Shown here: positions 8,539 through 17,319 of the stretch, in pieces
Numbering within the stretch: position 1 is the first letter of the stretch
Layout of the letters: every line of letters starts with the position of its first letter
Translations under genes and position numbers: made by a program
Notes under the pieces: generated by a model
Seen by the model: the letters and a program-made list of their open reading frames with translations, nothing else
What the model was told of the DNA's origin: nothing
The model's database searches: none
Assembly: GCF_963675065.1 (NCBI RefSeq)
Contig: NZ_OY775906.1
Coordinates: forward strand, 2,954,001 to 3,018,000
Source: an uncultured Draconibacterium sp.
GTDB taxonomy: Bacteria > Bacteroidota > Bacteroidia > Bacteroidales > Prolixibacteraceae
DNA: 64,000 nt
Direction of reading: 5' to 3'

Positions 8539-9435
8539 TCAATCTTTTTTACCACCACGGGGGTGGGCTTGTTTATAACTCTGTTGCAGTTTCTCGAATG
8601 TAGTATGCGTATACACCTGAGTTGCTGCCAAATTTGCATGCCCAAGCAATTCTTTTACTGCATTAAGATCAGCACCATTATTCAACAAATGTGTTGCGTA
8701 AGTGTGTCTCAAAACATGCGGGCTCTTCTTTTCAAGTGATGTCACCCTGGCTAAATTACTTTTCACAACGCGGTAAACCAGCTTTTCGTAAATCTGCTTT
8801 CCTTTCTCCGTTACAAATAAATAGCCACTATTGTTTACGATTTCGTTGTTTCTAATGTCTAAATAATCATTAAACAATTGGTTAATTTCTCTTGGATATG
8901 GAACAATCCTTTCTTTATTTCGTTTCCCCAGTACCTTAATCAAATATTCGGTGGTGTTAAAATCCCGGTCTTTTAGGTTGATTAACTCTGCCAAACGAAT
9001 GCCGGTCCCATAGAATAACGAAATGATCAATTTATCTCTCCTCCCTCTGAATCCATCATCAAAAAGATCATCATCCAACAGATGATTCAGATTATTCTCT
9101 TCAACAAAATGGGGCAGTTTCTTCCTTATTTTCGGAAGTGGAACATTTATAGCCGGATTGACATCAACAACCTGTTCGCGAAGCAAAAAGTTATAGAACG
9201 ACTTTACTGCCGTCATCATTCTGCTTACTGAACTCGGATTATAATCATGCTCCATTAAGTCTACCACCCAAGAACGCAGTAGTTTGAGGTCAACATCTTT
9301 AACAATAAAATCCCCGACCATTTTTGTGCAAAATTCCACAAACCGATCGAGGTCTTTTTCATATGCTTTCACCGTATGAGGAGAATATCTCTTCTCATAC
9401 TTCAAAAAATTGATAAACGATTCCTGATAACTCAT
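8539..9435 (-). CDS. xerC: Tyrosine recombinase XerC/XerD type
   Basis: Site-specific recombinase, in most bacteria resolving chromosome dimers at dif. It has 298 residues. The N-terminal SAM-like DNA-binding domain (1-90) is followed by the catalytic domain with R147 (GTGIR), K171, H239 and R242 (SPHVLRHTYATH), H265 (ELLGH) and nucleophile Y274 (TQVYTHTT). All six catalytic positions are intact. The setting rpsU-xerC-hpf-tRNA-tuf is a chromosomal housekeeping context, which argues against an integrative element; no dif site was recognised nearby. XerC versus XerD cannot be settled by eye. Confidence 0.92.
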   Translation of the reverse strand: MSYQESFINFLKYEKRYSPHTVKAYEKDLDRFVEFCTKMVGDFIVKDVDLKLLRSWVVDLMEHDYNPSSVSRMMTAVKSFYNFLLREQVVDVNPAINVPLPKIRKKLPHFVEENNLNHLLDDDLFDDGFRGRRDKLIISLFYGTGIRLAELINLKDRDFNTTEYLIKVLGKRNKERIVPYPREINQLFNDYLDIRNNEIVNNSGYLFVTEKGKQIYEKLVYRVVKSNLARVTSLEKKSPHVLRHTYATHLLNNGADLNAVKELLGHANLAATQVYTHTTFEKLQQSYKQAHPRGGKKD

Positions 9436-9477
9436 TGGCCATCTAAACTAATAATACAGGAATCACCAAAGAGAACT

Positions 9478-9669
9478 TTAGTCCTCCTGTTGTTGCAAGC
9501 CTTGTACGTATGCTGCCTTTTTCAATTCTTCCCTTCTTCTTACAGAAGGCTTGGTGAACTTCTGACGATCGCGTAACTCTTTAATAACGCCAGTTTTCTC
9601 GAATTTTCTCTTGAACCTTTTTAAAGCTCTTTCAATATTTTCGCCTTCTTTTACCGGAATAATAATCAT
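9478..9669 (-). CDS. rpsU: 30S ribosomal protein S21
   Basis: Small-subunit protein near the anti-Shine-Dalgarno region. It has 63 residues starting MIIIPVKEGENIERALKRFK; the core FEKTGVIKELRDRQKFTKPS and the basic RRR motif are typical. A longer frame upstream (to 9732) adds 21 non-conserved residues and would include the promoter, so the start at 9669 is preferred. Confidence 0.96.
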   Translation of the reverse strand: MIIIPVKEGENIERALKRFKRKFEKTGVIKELRDRQKFTKPSVRRREELKKAAYVQGLQQQED

Positions 9670-9702
9670 ATCTTTCGGATTTACATTTTTTAAATTGAGG
9701 CG

Positions 9703-9733
9703 CAAATTTAGAAATATTTCATAGCATATCAAA
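9703..9733 (-). promoter_or_regulatory. Promoter of rpsU-xerC-hpf
   Basis: On the minus strand TTTG (9730-9733), 19 nt, then TAAATTTG (9703-9710): an exact fit to the TTTG-N19-TAnnTTTG consensus of Bacteroidota primary sigma promoters. Predicted start near 9697, about 27 nt before the rpsU ATG. Confidence 0.75.
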
Positions 9734-9785
9734 TTTAAAGCAAAAAAATAATAATTCCTATCGCGAAAAAATAGTTTTAGCTTTT

Positions 9786-10889
9786 TTAACGACAGGTAAC
9801 ATAGGGCCTAACTTTATCAATAAACTCAGCATCAATAGATTCTAGTGCCTCCAGGTCTGACAGTTTTTTTATGGGTCCATTTTTGTCCTTTTCATCTAGT
9901 ATTGCGTTTACGTTTGATTTATCAAAATATGGGTGTCTGATCATTTCTGAGAATTCGGCAAAATTAATTCGGATTGGTTTTATTGCTGCTGTATCAATAG
10001 TAACAGAAGATTTTATGGCCGTAAAAAGCTCTTCCGAAAAACCATACACTTCCATTAATTGATTGGTCTTGTAAAAGCCACCAAGCAGGTTACGGTATTT
10101 TATAATACGCGATGCATAAACCGAACCGATCCCATTTAACTGAAGCAGGTCCGAAGTATCGGCACTATTTAGTTCAACAATATACAATTCGTTTGGGGAG
10201 GCTTTTGGCGGCTCCATAACAACCTCTATTTTCAAGCAAGGGGAAATGCTTGCAAAAGTAGCCGAATCAAGCCCATAGATCTTTAAAAGATCCTCAGGCA
10301 GACGATAACTTCCACCGGTGTTCCGATACGCCACTATATTATTGGCCTGATAAGAATTAAATCCGAAATATTCCAATTCGTCTTTGTCTGCCGTATTCGG
10401 ATCAAAAAATCCAGAAGGTTGTTTTGCCACTGACTTGTCGATACTTTTTGTTTGCTTTTTTGAAGTGGTTCCAGGTATAACAATATATGAGGCAACATGC
10501 TGAAAAACCGAATCAGTCATTCCGTAAAGTTTCCGCAAATCGTTTTTCGATTTAAAACTTCCGCCGGCTGCACGGTATTTTATGATGTTCCGCTTAATTT
10601 GCGCTGGTATATCCAACGAATCGAGTGCACTTTCATCGATGATATTCGGATTAAAATTAAAAAGACTCAATACCTTTCCATTATCATTTTGCTGCCAGGC
10701 GGCATCCCATTGAGCCTGAATCTCATGAAATTGTTCGGGAGTATAATAGGGTTTAGTCGCTATTCTTTTCACAAAAGCATTAGCTCCTAACAACAGCAAA
10801 ATCAAAATTGATAAGATAATAATACCTACCCGGTCGCCTCTGGTGTAGGAAAGAAATCCATTTTTTATTTTAAGCCAGGCTTTTCTCAT
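9786..10889 (-). CDS. Membrane-anchored helix-hairpin-helix (ComEA-like) repeat protein
   Basis: It has 367 residues: a short cytoplasmic N-terminus, one transmembrane helix (about 22-41, VGIIILSILILLLLGANAFV), then four HhH-type units of about 55 residues. Units begin near ALDSLDIPAQIKRNIIKYR, DELEYFGFNSYQANNIVAYR, DLLQLNGIGSVYASRIIKYR and EFSEMIRHPYFDKSNVNAIL. Each of the first three has a Gly-Gly turn and an L..YG segment. ComEA-family HhH domains bind DNA non-specifically, in competent bacteria during uptake. Here only the third unit keeps the classic LNGIG hairpin, so DNA binding may be partial. It is monocistronic, with 168 bp to the next gene. Confidence 0.75.
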   Translation of the reverse strand: MRKAWLKIKNGFLSYTRGDRVGIIILSILILLLLGANAFVKRIATKPYYTPEQFHEIQAQWDAAWQQNDNGKVLSLFNFNPNIIDESALDSLDIPAQIKRNIIKYRAAGGSFKSKNDLRKLYGMTDSVFQHVASYIVIPGTTSKKQTKSIDKSVAKQPSGFFDPNTADKDELEYFGFNSYQANNIVAYRNTGGSYRLPEDLLKIYGLDSATFASISPCLKIEVVMEPPKASPNELYIVELNSADTSDLLQLNGIGSVYASRIIKYRNLLGGFYKTNQLMEVYGFSEELFTAIKSSVTIDTAAIKPIRINFAEFSEMIRHPYFDKSNVNAILDEKDKNGPIKKLSDLEALESIDAEFIDKVRPYVTCR

Positions 10890-11057
10890 TGCATCTGGGC
10901 TAAATAGTTGACAGTGATTAACGTACTGCTAAGTTACAATATTGAAATTAAGTACGCAAAACAACACAATCGTGCCAGAATATTCTCATACACGATGCAA
11001 CAAACGAATGATGGAGTTCAATAACTCCTGTTCGAAAAGCAAATGGCTACCTGAAAA

Positions 11058-12422
11058 TTAGAATTTTAACAGCCCGAAATTATTTAGCATTACGATGGCA
11101 ATAGCTATTGGGGCAATAAATTTTACCAGGAACATAAATATAGACAGAAGCGCTCCGGAAAGTGTTCCTCCCTGCGCTACTTCTTCCTGAACTTTCTTGC
11201 GTCCGAAATGCCACCCAATAAATAAGGCAATAAACATACCACCAATTGGTAGGAACAAGTTAGCCGATATCCAGTCCATTAAGTCGAAAATATTCAATCC
11301 GAACAATGTATATGATGATAATACCCCCATTGACAACGAACATAAAACACCTAATAAAGAAATAAGAACTGTTGCCAAAATGGTTGACGCCTTACGGCCC
11401 ATATTGAATTCTTCTTTAAAATAGGCCACAACCACTTCTAGAATTGAAATGGACGAGGTTAATGCAGCTACTGAAAGGAGCACAAAAAACAAGATTGAAA
11501 AAATATAGCCCCCCGGCATTTGATGAAACACATTGGGTAGTGTAATAAAAATAAGGCCGGGTCCCTGGCTTGGCTCTATACCAAAGGCGAATACAGCCGG
11601 GAAAATTGCAATCCCCGCCATTAGTGCAATTACAGTATCGGCAACTGTTACATTTATAACAGTATTTACCAGATTATTATCTTTTTTAATATACGATCCG
11701 TATGTAATAAGCGTACCCATTCCCAAACTAAGCGTAAAAAAGGCATGACCTAATGCACTTAAAATTCCGTCGGCAGTAAGTTTTGAGAAATCGGGTTTAA
11801 ACAAAAAATTCAAGCCAGCTTTCGCTCCTTCAAGCGAAACGGATTTAACACACAAAAAAACAAGAATAACAACCAACATTGGCATTAAAATTTTTGTGTA
11901 TTTCTCAATCCCTTTTTGAATACCCACAATAACAATTGCAGCACTCATAACCATAAATATTAGTTGAAATATAACCGGTTTAAAAGGCGATTCAATAAGT
12001 GTTGTAAATAACATCCCTATCTCATCAGGGCTTTTTGTCGAGAATCCATTCTTCAGAGATAAGATAACATATTCTATGCTCCAACCGGCAACAACGCCGT
12101 AAAACGATAAAATCAAAAAAGCAGCCCCTACGCCTATAATTCCAATATATCGCCAAGATGTACCCGGTGCCAGAACTTTAAACGCGCCAAAGGCATTTTT
12201 CCTTGAACTTCTACCAATAATCAGCTCAGATAACATAACCGGCAAGCCAATGGCAAGTATAAAAGCGAGGTAAACAAAAAGGAAAGCAGCACCGCCATAA
12301 ACTCCGGCGATGTATGGAAATTTCCAAATATTACCTAAACCAACTGCCGAACCTGCAGCTGCTGCTATAACACCAAATTTTGAACTAAATGAATCACGGT
12401 TACCCGAAGGAAGATTTGACAT
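11058..12422 (-). CDS. Sodium-dependent transporter, NSS (SNF/SLC6) family
   Basis: Inner-membrane Na+-coupled symporter, probably for amino acids. It has 454 residues and about 11 hydrophobic helices. The family signature is at the N-terminus: GSAVGLGNIWKFPYIAGVYG (TM1 with the unwound Gly region), followed by GLPVMLSELIIGR. TM6 region TLSLGMGTLITYGSY and TM8 region AALTSSISILEVVVAYF match bacterial members. The substrate cannot be read from sequence. Monocistronic; a 6-bp hairpin GGAGTT-CAAT-AACTCC at 11013-11028 lies just downstream without a clear U-tract. Confidence 0.92.
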   Translation of the reverse strand: MSNLPSGNRDSFSSKFGVIAAAAGSAVGLGNIWKFPYIAGVYGGAAFLFVYLAFILAIGLPVMLSELIIGRSSRKNAFGAFKVLAPGTSWRYIGIIGVGAAFLILSFYGVVAGWSIEYVILSLKNGFSTKSPDEIGMLFTTLIESPFKPVIFQLIFMVMSAAIVIVGIQKGIEKYTKILMPMLVVILVFLCVKSVSLEGAKAGLNFLFKPDFSKLTADGILSALGHAFFTLSLGMGTLITYGSYIKKDNNLVNTVINVTVADTVIALMAGIAIFPAVFAFGIEPSQGPGLIFITLPNVFHQMPGGYIFSILFFVLLSVAALTSSISILEVVVAYFKEEFNMGRKASTILATVLISLLGVLCSLSMGVLSSYTLFGLNIFDLMDWISANLFLPIGGMFIALFIGWHFGRKKVQEEVAQGGTLSGALLSIFMFLVKFIAPIAIAIVMLNNFGLLKF

Positions 12423-12561
12423 AGAAACTAATATTTTGAGAGCCGTTCTCTCCTTTAACTAACAATATGTAAAAATTTAAGCCCCAAAAATGCAAAAAAT
12501 TAATTCATAACAAGCATGCCAAACAAAAAAACGGGTAAGAATTACTTTTAAAACGAAAGAT

Positions 12562-14916
12562 TTAAAATGGGTAACCGATGGCGAACGAAAAAGTAAAGTC
12601 GTCGCCTTTAAAGCCCCGGTTACCAATAATCCATCGTTCTCCCTGAGCTGCAGCGGGATCGCGAAGTTTCATGCCAATATCAGTACGAAGAATAAAATAC
12701 GATAAATCGAAGCGGAAACCGGTTCCGGTGCCAACAGCAAACTGTCTGTAAAACTTATCCACTTTAAAAACAGCCCCTTCGCGGTTATCACTACTGTTAA
12801 TTGCCCAAATATTTCCGGCGTCTAAAAACAGTGCCCCCTCCAGCGAACCTAATAACCGAAAACGATATTCGATATTGGCTTCCAGTTTAATATCTGACGA
12901 TTGGTTTGGATAAGCATTCTCATCTTCAGGGGTGTAGGTCCCCGGCCCCAATGATCGAACCTGCCACGCCCGAATGCCATTTGCACCACCGGCAAAATAT
13001 TGCTTTTCAAAAGGCAAGAAAGGCGAGTTTCCGTAAGGCAATCCTACTCCGCCAAACAACCGCCCAACTACGTAATTATACCGGTCAATTTGGAATGCCT
13101 TTCTCAGCTCCAGATCGGCTTTAATGTATTGGGCAAAACGAACATTAAATACTTTGTAATATTCAGAAATTTCCTGGGTTGCAGAGTCTTGCTTAAAAGT
13201 CAGATCGCGGTCTGCAAGTTTTGATATCGCCCAAAGTAAATTTCCCGACGACTCGACATTTAGTCGTACATACGTATAATTCCTATTAGACGAAAGCCGC
13301 TGGTTGTTGAATATCAACGAGTAGTTCATGGCAAATATCAGGTGGTCGGTAAAGCTACTTTTAATGTATAAATCCTGAATGGAGTTGATAAACGCAGGAT
13401 CGAATTCATACAAACGAACCACGTTCATATCCAGAAAATTCCAGAGGTGCTGATAGTTTTGAGAGGTCTTCCAGTCGTAACCAAATTTAAAGTTGGTGAT
13501 GGTTCGGGTGTATTCCGGCCGGCGCTGGAAATTATAACCTATATTAAAAACGGTTTTCGGCAAATACTTTCCAAAACTTTTTATGTATTTACCCGGCCCC
13601 AGTAATTTTGGCACCATCAGGCTCGATTCAATACCAAATTCGCGAGTATTGAAAGCTTCTGTTCCGTTGGGGACTTTTCTGTGAAGCCGTTCGGTTGCCC
13701 CTTTTAACCGCACCTGAAATACCTCGGCTCCTTTAAACAGGTTTCGGTGCTGATAATATATATTTCCGGCCACACCTAAATTACCTGATGTGTTGGTCCC
13801 CTCAATATCAAACGAAGTAGATTGTTTATTTAATGGTGCCAGACGAATATTGCAGTTGAGCAAATTGGTATCTTGCTCAGGGTAAGTCTCTTCAAACTGG
13901 ATATCGACAAATCGAAACTGACGCAATCGGTTCAGCGCATTAAAAGTGTTTTCAACCTCTGTAATATTATACAGCTTGCCACTTTGCATTTGGTTTGTTC
14001 GTATAAAAAGCCCCGGCGGATACGAAACCTGCTCGTTGGCATAGAGTATTGAATTATCCCAATAAAGCGTGTCGGAGAAATTATATTCTTGCTTACGGTT
14101 TGATGTAATGGGTGTATTTCCGGGCATCACCGAATAGTAAAAGTTATTCAAATAATACGGCTTTAATAACTTTGTGCTGTCAACCTGGCTCGATCGGGAT
14201 TCTCCAATAAAAAGATCGAGAATTACCTGTTTGTCATACAGTGTAGAATCAGCAAGATATCGCACCTGATTGTTCGAAAAATAATAATAGCCGTTGTTTT
14301 GGTATAAATTTACGATTCGTTTCTGCTGCTTTTCCAATTCGTAAATATCGAAAGCGGTGCCGGCTTGCATTTGGTATTTTGCCGAATCGTTAAAAAATAT
14401 TTTTTGTAACTCAGGAGTTTCGAAGTGGTAATTTACCCGTCGGATTTTATACTGATCGCCTGATTCGACCGAAAATTTTAGTTTTGCCTTCCGCTTCTTT
14501 TCATTCAACTGAATATCCTGGTTAACTTTAGCCTGGTAATAACCACGTTGCCCCATGTACCCTTCCAGTTGTTCGGCCGATCGTTCTGCCCTAACTTTAT
14601 CGTACAGCTTCGGAGCCTCCCCAATTCGCTTTAGCCAATCGTCGGTCTTTTTCTTCGACGACATATTGTACAGCAACAAATAGAATTTAACAAACCCCAG
14701 AATCTTATAATTTTCCTTTTGCCGTAAAACAGATTTGGCTTCTTCCCTGCTCACTTCCTGGTTATCAATTTCGAGTTCCACCTTTTGTAACAAATACTCT
14801 TGCTCGGGAACAAAACGAGTTTGAGAACACGATGCAAGCAGCATTGCAGATAAAACAAATATCCACTTGTAGCTTCTTATTTTTTGCCTGTAATACTTCT
14901 CTACCAAATCCTGCAA
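12562..14916 (-). CDS. tamL: Omp85-family outer-membrane lipoprotein TamL
   Basis: It has 784 residues. A signal peptide ends in a lipobox (MLLASC, Cys near 30), followed by POTRA-like repeats (about 45-330, for example KLKFSVESGDQYKIRRVNYH) and a C-terminal 16-strand barrel of the Omp85 type. Characteristic barrel segments are FAGGANGIRAWQVRSLGPGT, NIEYRFRLLGSLEGALFLDA and the terminal FTFSFAIGYPF. In Bacteroidota this lipidated TamA/BamA paralogue works with TamB in outer-membrane assembly; tamB is not adjacent here. It diverges from the SPOUT methyltransferase gene across 83 bp, an arrangement I recall as common in the phylum. Alternative name: BamA/TamA family protein. Confidence 0.88.
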   Translation of the reverse strand: MQDLVEKYYRQKIRSYKWIFVLSAMLLASCSQTRFVPEQEYLLQKVELEIDNQEVSREEAKSVLRQKENYKILGFVKFYLLLYNMSSKKKTDDWLKRIGEAPKLYDKVRAERSAEQLEGYMGQRGYYQAKVNQDIQLNEKKRKAKLKFSVESGDQYKIRRVNYHFETPELQKIFFNDSAKYQMQAGTAFDIYELEKQQKRIVNLYQNNGYYYFSNNQVRYLADSTLYDKQVILDLFIGESRSSQVDSTKLLKPYYLNNFYYSVMPGNTPITSNRKQEYNFSDTLYWDNSILYANEQVSYPPGLFIRTNQMQSGKLYNITEVENTFNALNRLRQFRFVDIQFEETYPEQDTNLLNCNIRLAPLNKQSTSFDIEGTNTSGNLGVAGNIYYQHRNLFKGAEVFQVRLKGATERLHRKVPNGTEAFNTREFGIESSLMVPKLLGPGKYIKSFGKYLPKTVFNIGYNFQRRPEYTRTITNFKFGYDWKTSQNYQHLWNFLDMNVVRLYEFDPAFINSIQDLYIKSSFTDHLIFAMNYSLIFNNQRLSSNRNYTYVRLNVESSGNLLWAISKLADRDLTFKQDSATQEISEYYKVFNVRFAQYIKADLELRKAFQIDRYNYVVGRLFGGVGLPYGNSPFLPFEKQYFAGGANGIRAWQVRSLGPGTYTPEDENAYPNQSSDIKLEANIEYRFRLLGSLEGALFLDAGNIWAINSSDNREGAVFKVDKFYRQFAVGTGTGFRFDLSYFILRTDIGMKLRDPAAAQGERWIIGNRGFKGDDFTFSFAIGYPF

Positions 14917-14999
14917 CTTTTATTGAACAAAATAACCAAGTGTTTTTCCAGAAACCGTAACTTTACCACAAATATTATATGAATTCAGTTCAAAAATAA

Positions 15000-15770
15000 A
15001 TGATTGGTAAAAGTACAACAAAACTTATTAATTCACTGGCTTTAAAAAAATACCGTACAAAAGAAAACCGCTTTCTTATTGAAGGGGATAAGATAGTGAA
15101 AGAAGCGCTGGATTCAAATTTGAAAATTAAGCTGTTAATCGTTACCGAACAATTCTTAAACCATTTCCCGATTACACAAAACGATGCAGAAAGAATTATT
15201 GAAACCGATGCGAAAGAAATTAAGAAGGTGAGTTTCCTCCAGCATCCGCAAAACAGCCTGGCCGTTTGTGAAATTCCTAAAAAGCCGGATTTCCCCAATT
15301 CTCTGCCGGAGGGTTTATCCATTTATCTTGATGGAGTTCAGGATCCCGGCAACATGGGAACTATTGTACGGATTTGCGATTGGTATGGCATTCAACATGT
15401 TTTCTGTTCGCCCGATTCCGTTGATCTGTACAACCCGAAAGTAATTCAGGCAAGCATGGGTTCCTTCAACCGCATAAAACTATATGAGTGTGATTTTGAT
15501 GAACTCGGCATCTTAGCACAAAAATCAGAAGCACCCGTGTTTGGTGCATTTATGAATGGTGATAATATTTATCAGAAGCAACTGCCAAAGCATGCTGTAC
15601 TTGTAATGGGCAACGAAGGAAACGGAATAAGACCTGCAGTTGAAAAACAAATAACGAACAAGTTGTGTATTCCTAATTTTTCGAAAAATGAAATAAAAGC
15701 CGAATCATTAAATGTATCGGTTGCAACTGCAATACTTTGCTCCGAATTTAAACGTGCTTATTCAAAGTGA
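15000..15770 (+). CDS. RNA 2'-O-methyltransferase, TrmH/SpoU (SPOUT) family
   Basis: AdoMet-dependent ribose methyltransferase acting on rRNA or tRNA. It has 256 residues: an N-terminal L30e-like substrate-binding domain (KKYRTKENRFLIEGDKIVKE) and a C-terminal trefoil-knot domain. The three SPOUT motifs are visible: DPGNMGTIVRICDWYG with the catalytic-type Asn/Arg, VLVMGNEGNGIR, and the terminal ESLNVSVATAILCSEF. It resembles RlmB/TsnR-type proteins; the target nucleotide is not predictable. Its end overlaps the convergent porT end by 13 bp. Confidence 0.9.
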   Translation: MIGKSTTKLINSLALKKYRTKENRFLIEGDKIVKEALDSNLKIKLLIVTEQFLNHFPITQNDAERIIETDAKEIKKVSFLQHPQNSLAVCEIPKKPDFPNSLPEGLSIYLDGVQDPGNMGTIVRICDWYGIQHVFCSPDSVDLYNPKVIQASMGSFNRIKLYECDFDELGILAQKSEAPVFGAFMNGDNIYQKQLPKHAVLVMGNEGNGIRPAVEKQITNKLCIPNFSKNEIKAESLNVSVATAILCSEFKRAYSK

Positions 15771-16528
15771 AATGAAAGGGTAAAAATCTTTGACCGCAGA
15801 TTTTTTATCGACTGTGCGTAGTATAAACGTTGTGTTGGTGCCGGAAGGTCGCCCAGCTGATCGTTCAATCCAAAACTAAATTTGGCTTCTACCGAAAACC
15901 GGAAAAACGCAAAATAATGGTCCCATCCGCCACCAACTTCCGCATAAAAGCCACCGCTCTTCAACTTAATCAAGTCTTCTTGTGCAGTTCGCGAAATATC
16001 GCGACGATAGGCTCCACCGAAAATAACATAAGGCCGGTCGTTGTTAATACGTCGGGCTTTGTATTTAATCAATAAGGGGAAATCGAGGAAAGTAGAACGA
16101 ATGGTGTAGAAAGAAAGCTCATCATCGTAAACATTAATGTCTTTTACAGGCACATTAAAAGTTAACTGCCGTTCGCCAAAAGACAAGCCCGGAAGAAAAC
16201 GTAAGTTAAAATCTTTTGAAAGCCTCATACTTGTTACAATTCCAACTGTAAAGCCGGGAATTAAGGTTGCCACATCAGAACGGATCTTTGTATCATATGC
16301 ATTCTCAAGATCATCCAGATAATCAGGATTAGCATTAAGATCAAAATCAGGATTTTCGCCAATAGGGTTGTAATTCACCACATTAAAATCGAGGGTATTC
16401 ATCCCGATGGTAAAACCAAAATGAAAAAGTTTATCATCAAAAGTTGTCAGGTAGTTAATTTTTTGCCTTTGGGCAAAAACACTACAACCTGCAATAAGGA
16501 ATATGATTGAGATTAAAACTTTTTTCAC
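15758..16528 (-). CDS. porT: Type IX secretion outer-membrane protein PorT
   Basis: It has 256 residues. A Sec signal peptide (MKKVLISIIFLIAGCSVFAQ) precedes an outer-membrane beta-barrel with alternating strands. Landmarks are FHFGFTIGMNTLDFNVV near the N-terminus, LRFLPGLSFGERQLTF in the middle and a C-terminal aromatic strand ending SFHFE. PorT is one of the core proteins of the Bacteroidota T9SS. Linkage to ubiE/menG directly upstream (59 bp) is the conserved neighbourhood of porT, which raises confidence above what a weakly conserved barrel alone would give. The adhesin at 21922-25200 carries the matching T9SS export tail. Confidence 0.85.
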   Translation of the reverse strand: MKKVLISIIFLIAGCSVFAQRQKINYLTTFDDKLFHFGFTIGMNTLDFNVVNYNPIGENPDFDLNANPDYLDDLENAYDTKIRSDVATLIPGFTVGIVTSMRLSKDFNLRFLPGLSFGERQLTFNVPVKDINVYDDELSFYTIRSTFLDFPLLIKYKARRINNDRPYVIFGGAYRRDISRTAQEDLIKLKSGGFYAEVGGGWDHYFAFFRFSVEAKFSFGLNDQLGDLPAPTQRLYYAQSIKNLRSKIFTLSFHFE

Positions 16529-16587
16529 CTTCTTACTATTGCTTTTATGAAAAACAAAAAAACAAAAAATTTATTGTTCGCTCTGTT

Positions 16588-17319
16588 TTAATTGTTGGGT
16601 TTATGTGCCTTATAAATTGAGGCGATTCCAAAAGTCTGTCGATAACATTCATTTTGAACAAAACCAACATTGGCTAAAATAGTTAAAAATCTGTCACCAT
16701 CGGGGAATTCATTTACCGATTCGGGCAAATAGGTATACGCCCGGCTATCTTTCGATATCATACGGCCAATTAACGGCAAAATGCGCATGAAATAAAACAT
16801 GTAAATCTGTTTGAAAGGGAAACTCACCGGTTTCGAGAATTCGAGAACGAAAAATACACCTTCGGGTTTTAGTACACGTTTAATTTCGGAAAGCCCTTTT
16901 TCAATGTTCTCAAAATTACGAACGCCAAAACCAACAATGGCTGCATCGAAAGCACCGTCGCCGAATGGCAGGTTTTCTGAATCGGCTTTTTGAAACTGGA
17001 TTTTGTCTTCCAGTTTTTTTGCCTTTATTTTTTCTCGCCCAACGTTCAGCATTCCTTCCGAAATGTCGATACCAGTAACTTTAACATCCCCAAGTTTTAA
17101 CGCGGCAACAGCAAAATCGCCAGTACCCGTTGCAATATCCAGAATATTTCCAGGCTGGTAAGGTCTCAGCTTTTTAATGGTTTTTCTTCGCCATATCTTA
17201 TCAATATTCATAGACAATACATGGTTCAGAAAATCATACCGCGGCGAGATATTATCGAACATCTCCTCCACCTGTCCCTTCTTGGATTGTTTTGATTGCT
17301 TGTAAGGAAGAGCTGCCAT
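16588..17319 (-). CDS. ubiE: Demethylmenaquinone methyltransferase (MenG/UbiE)
   Basis: Class I AdoMet methyltransferase catalysing the last step of menaquinone synthesis. It has 243 residues. SAM motif I GNILDIATGTGDFAVAAL, motif II region FDAAIVGFGVRNFENIEKGL, and the family signatures YDFLNHVLSMNIDKIWRRKT and YLPESVNEFPDGDRFLTIL are all present. Menaquinone rather than ubiquinone is the expected quinone in this phylum. Its ATG shares one base with the stop of the upstream purL-like gene (TAATGG), so the two are translationally coupled. Confidence 0.95.
   Translation of the reverse strand: MAALPYKQSKQSKKGQVEEMFDNISPRYDFLNHVLSMNIDKIWRRKTIKKLRPYQPGNILDIATGTGDFAVAALKLGDVKVTGIDISEGMLNVGREKIKAKKLEDKIQFQKADSENLPFGDGAFDAAIVGFGVRNFENIEKGLSEIKRVLKPEGVFFVLEFSKPVSFPFKQIYMFYFMRILPLIGRMISKDSRAYTYLPESVNEFPDGDRFLTILANVGFVQNECYRQTFGIASIYKAHKPNN

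Noticed and set aside
8539..9435. Tyrosine recombinase as a sign of an integrative element
   Set aside because: It sits in the rpsU-xerC-hpf housekeeping block with intact flanks and no attachment repeats or cargo.
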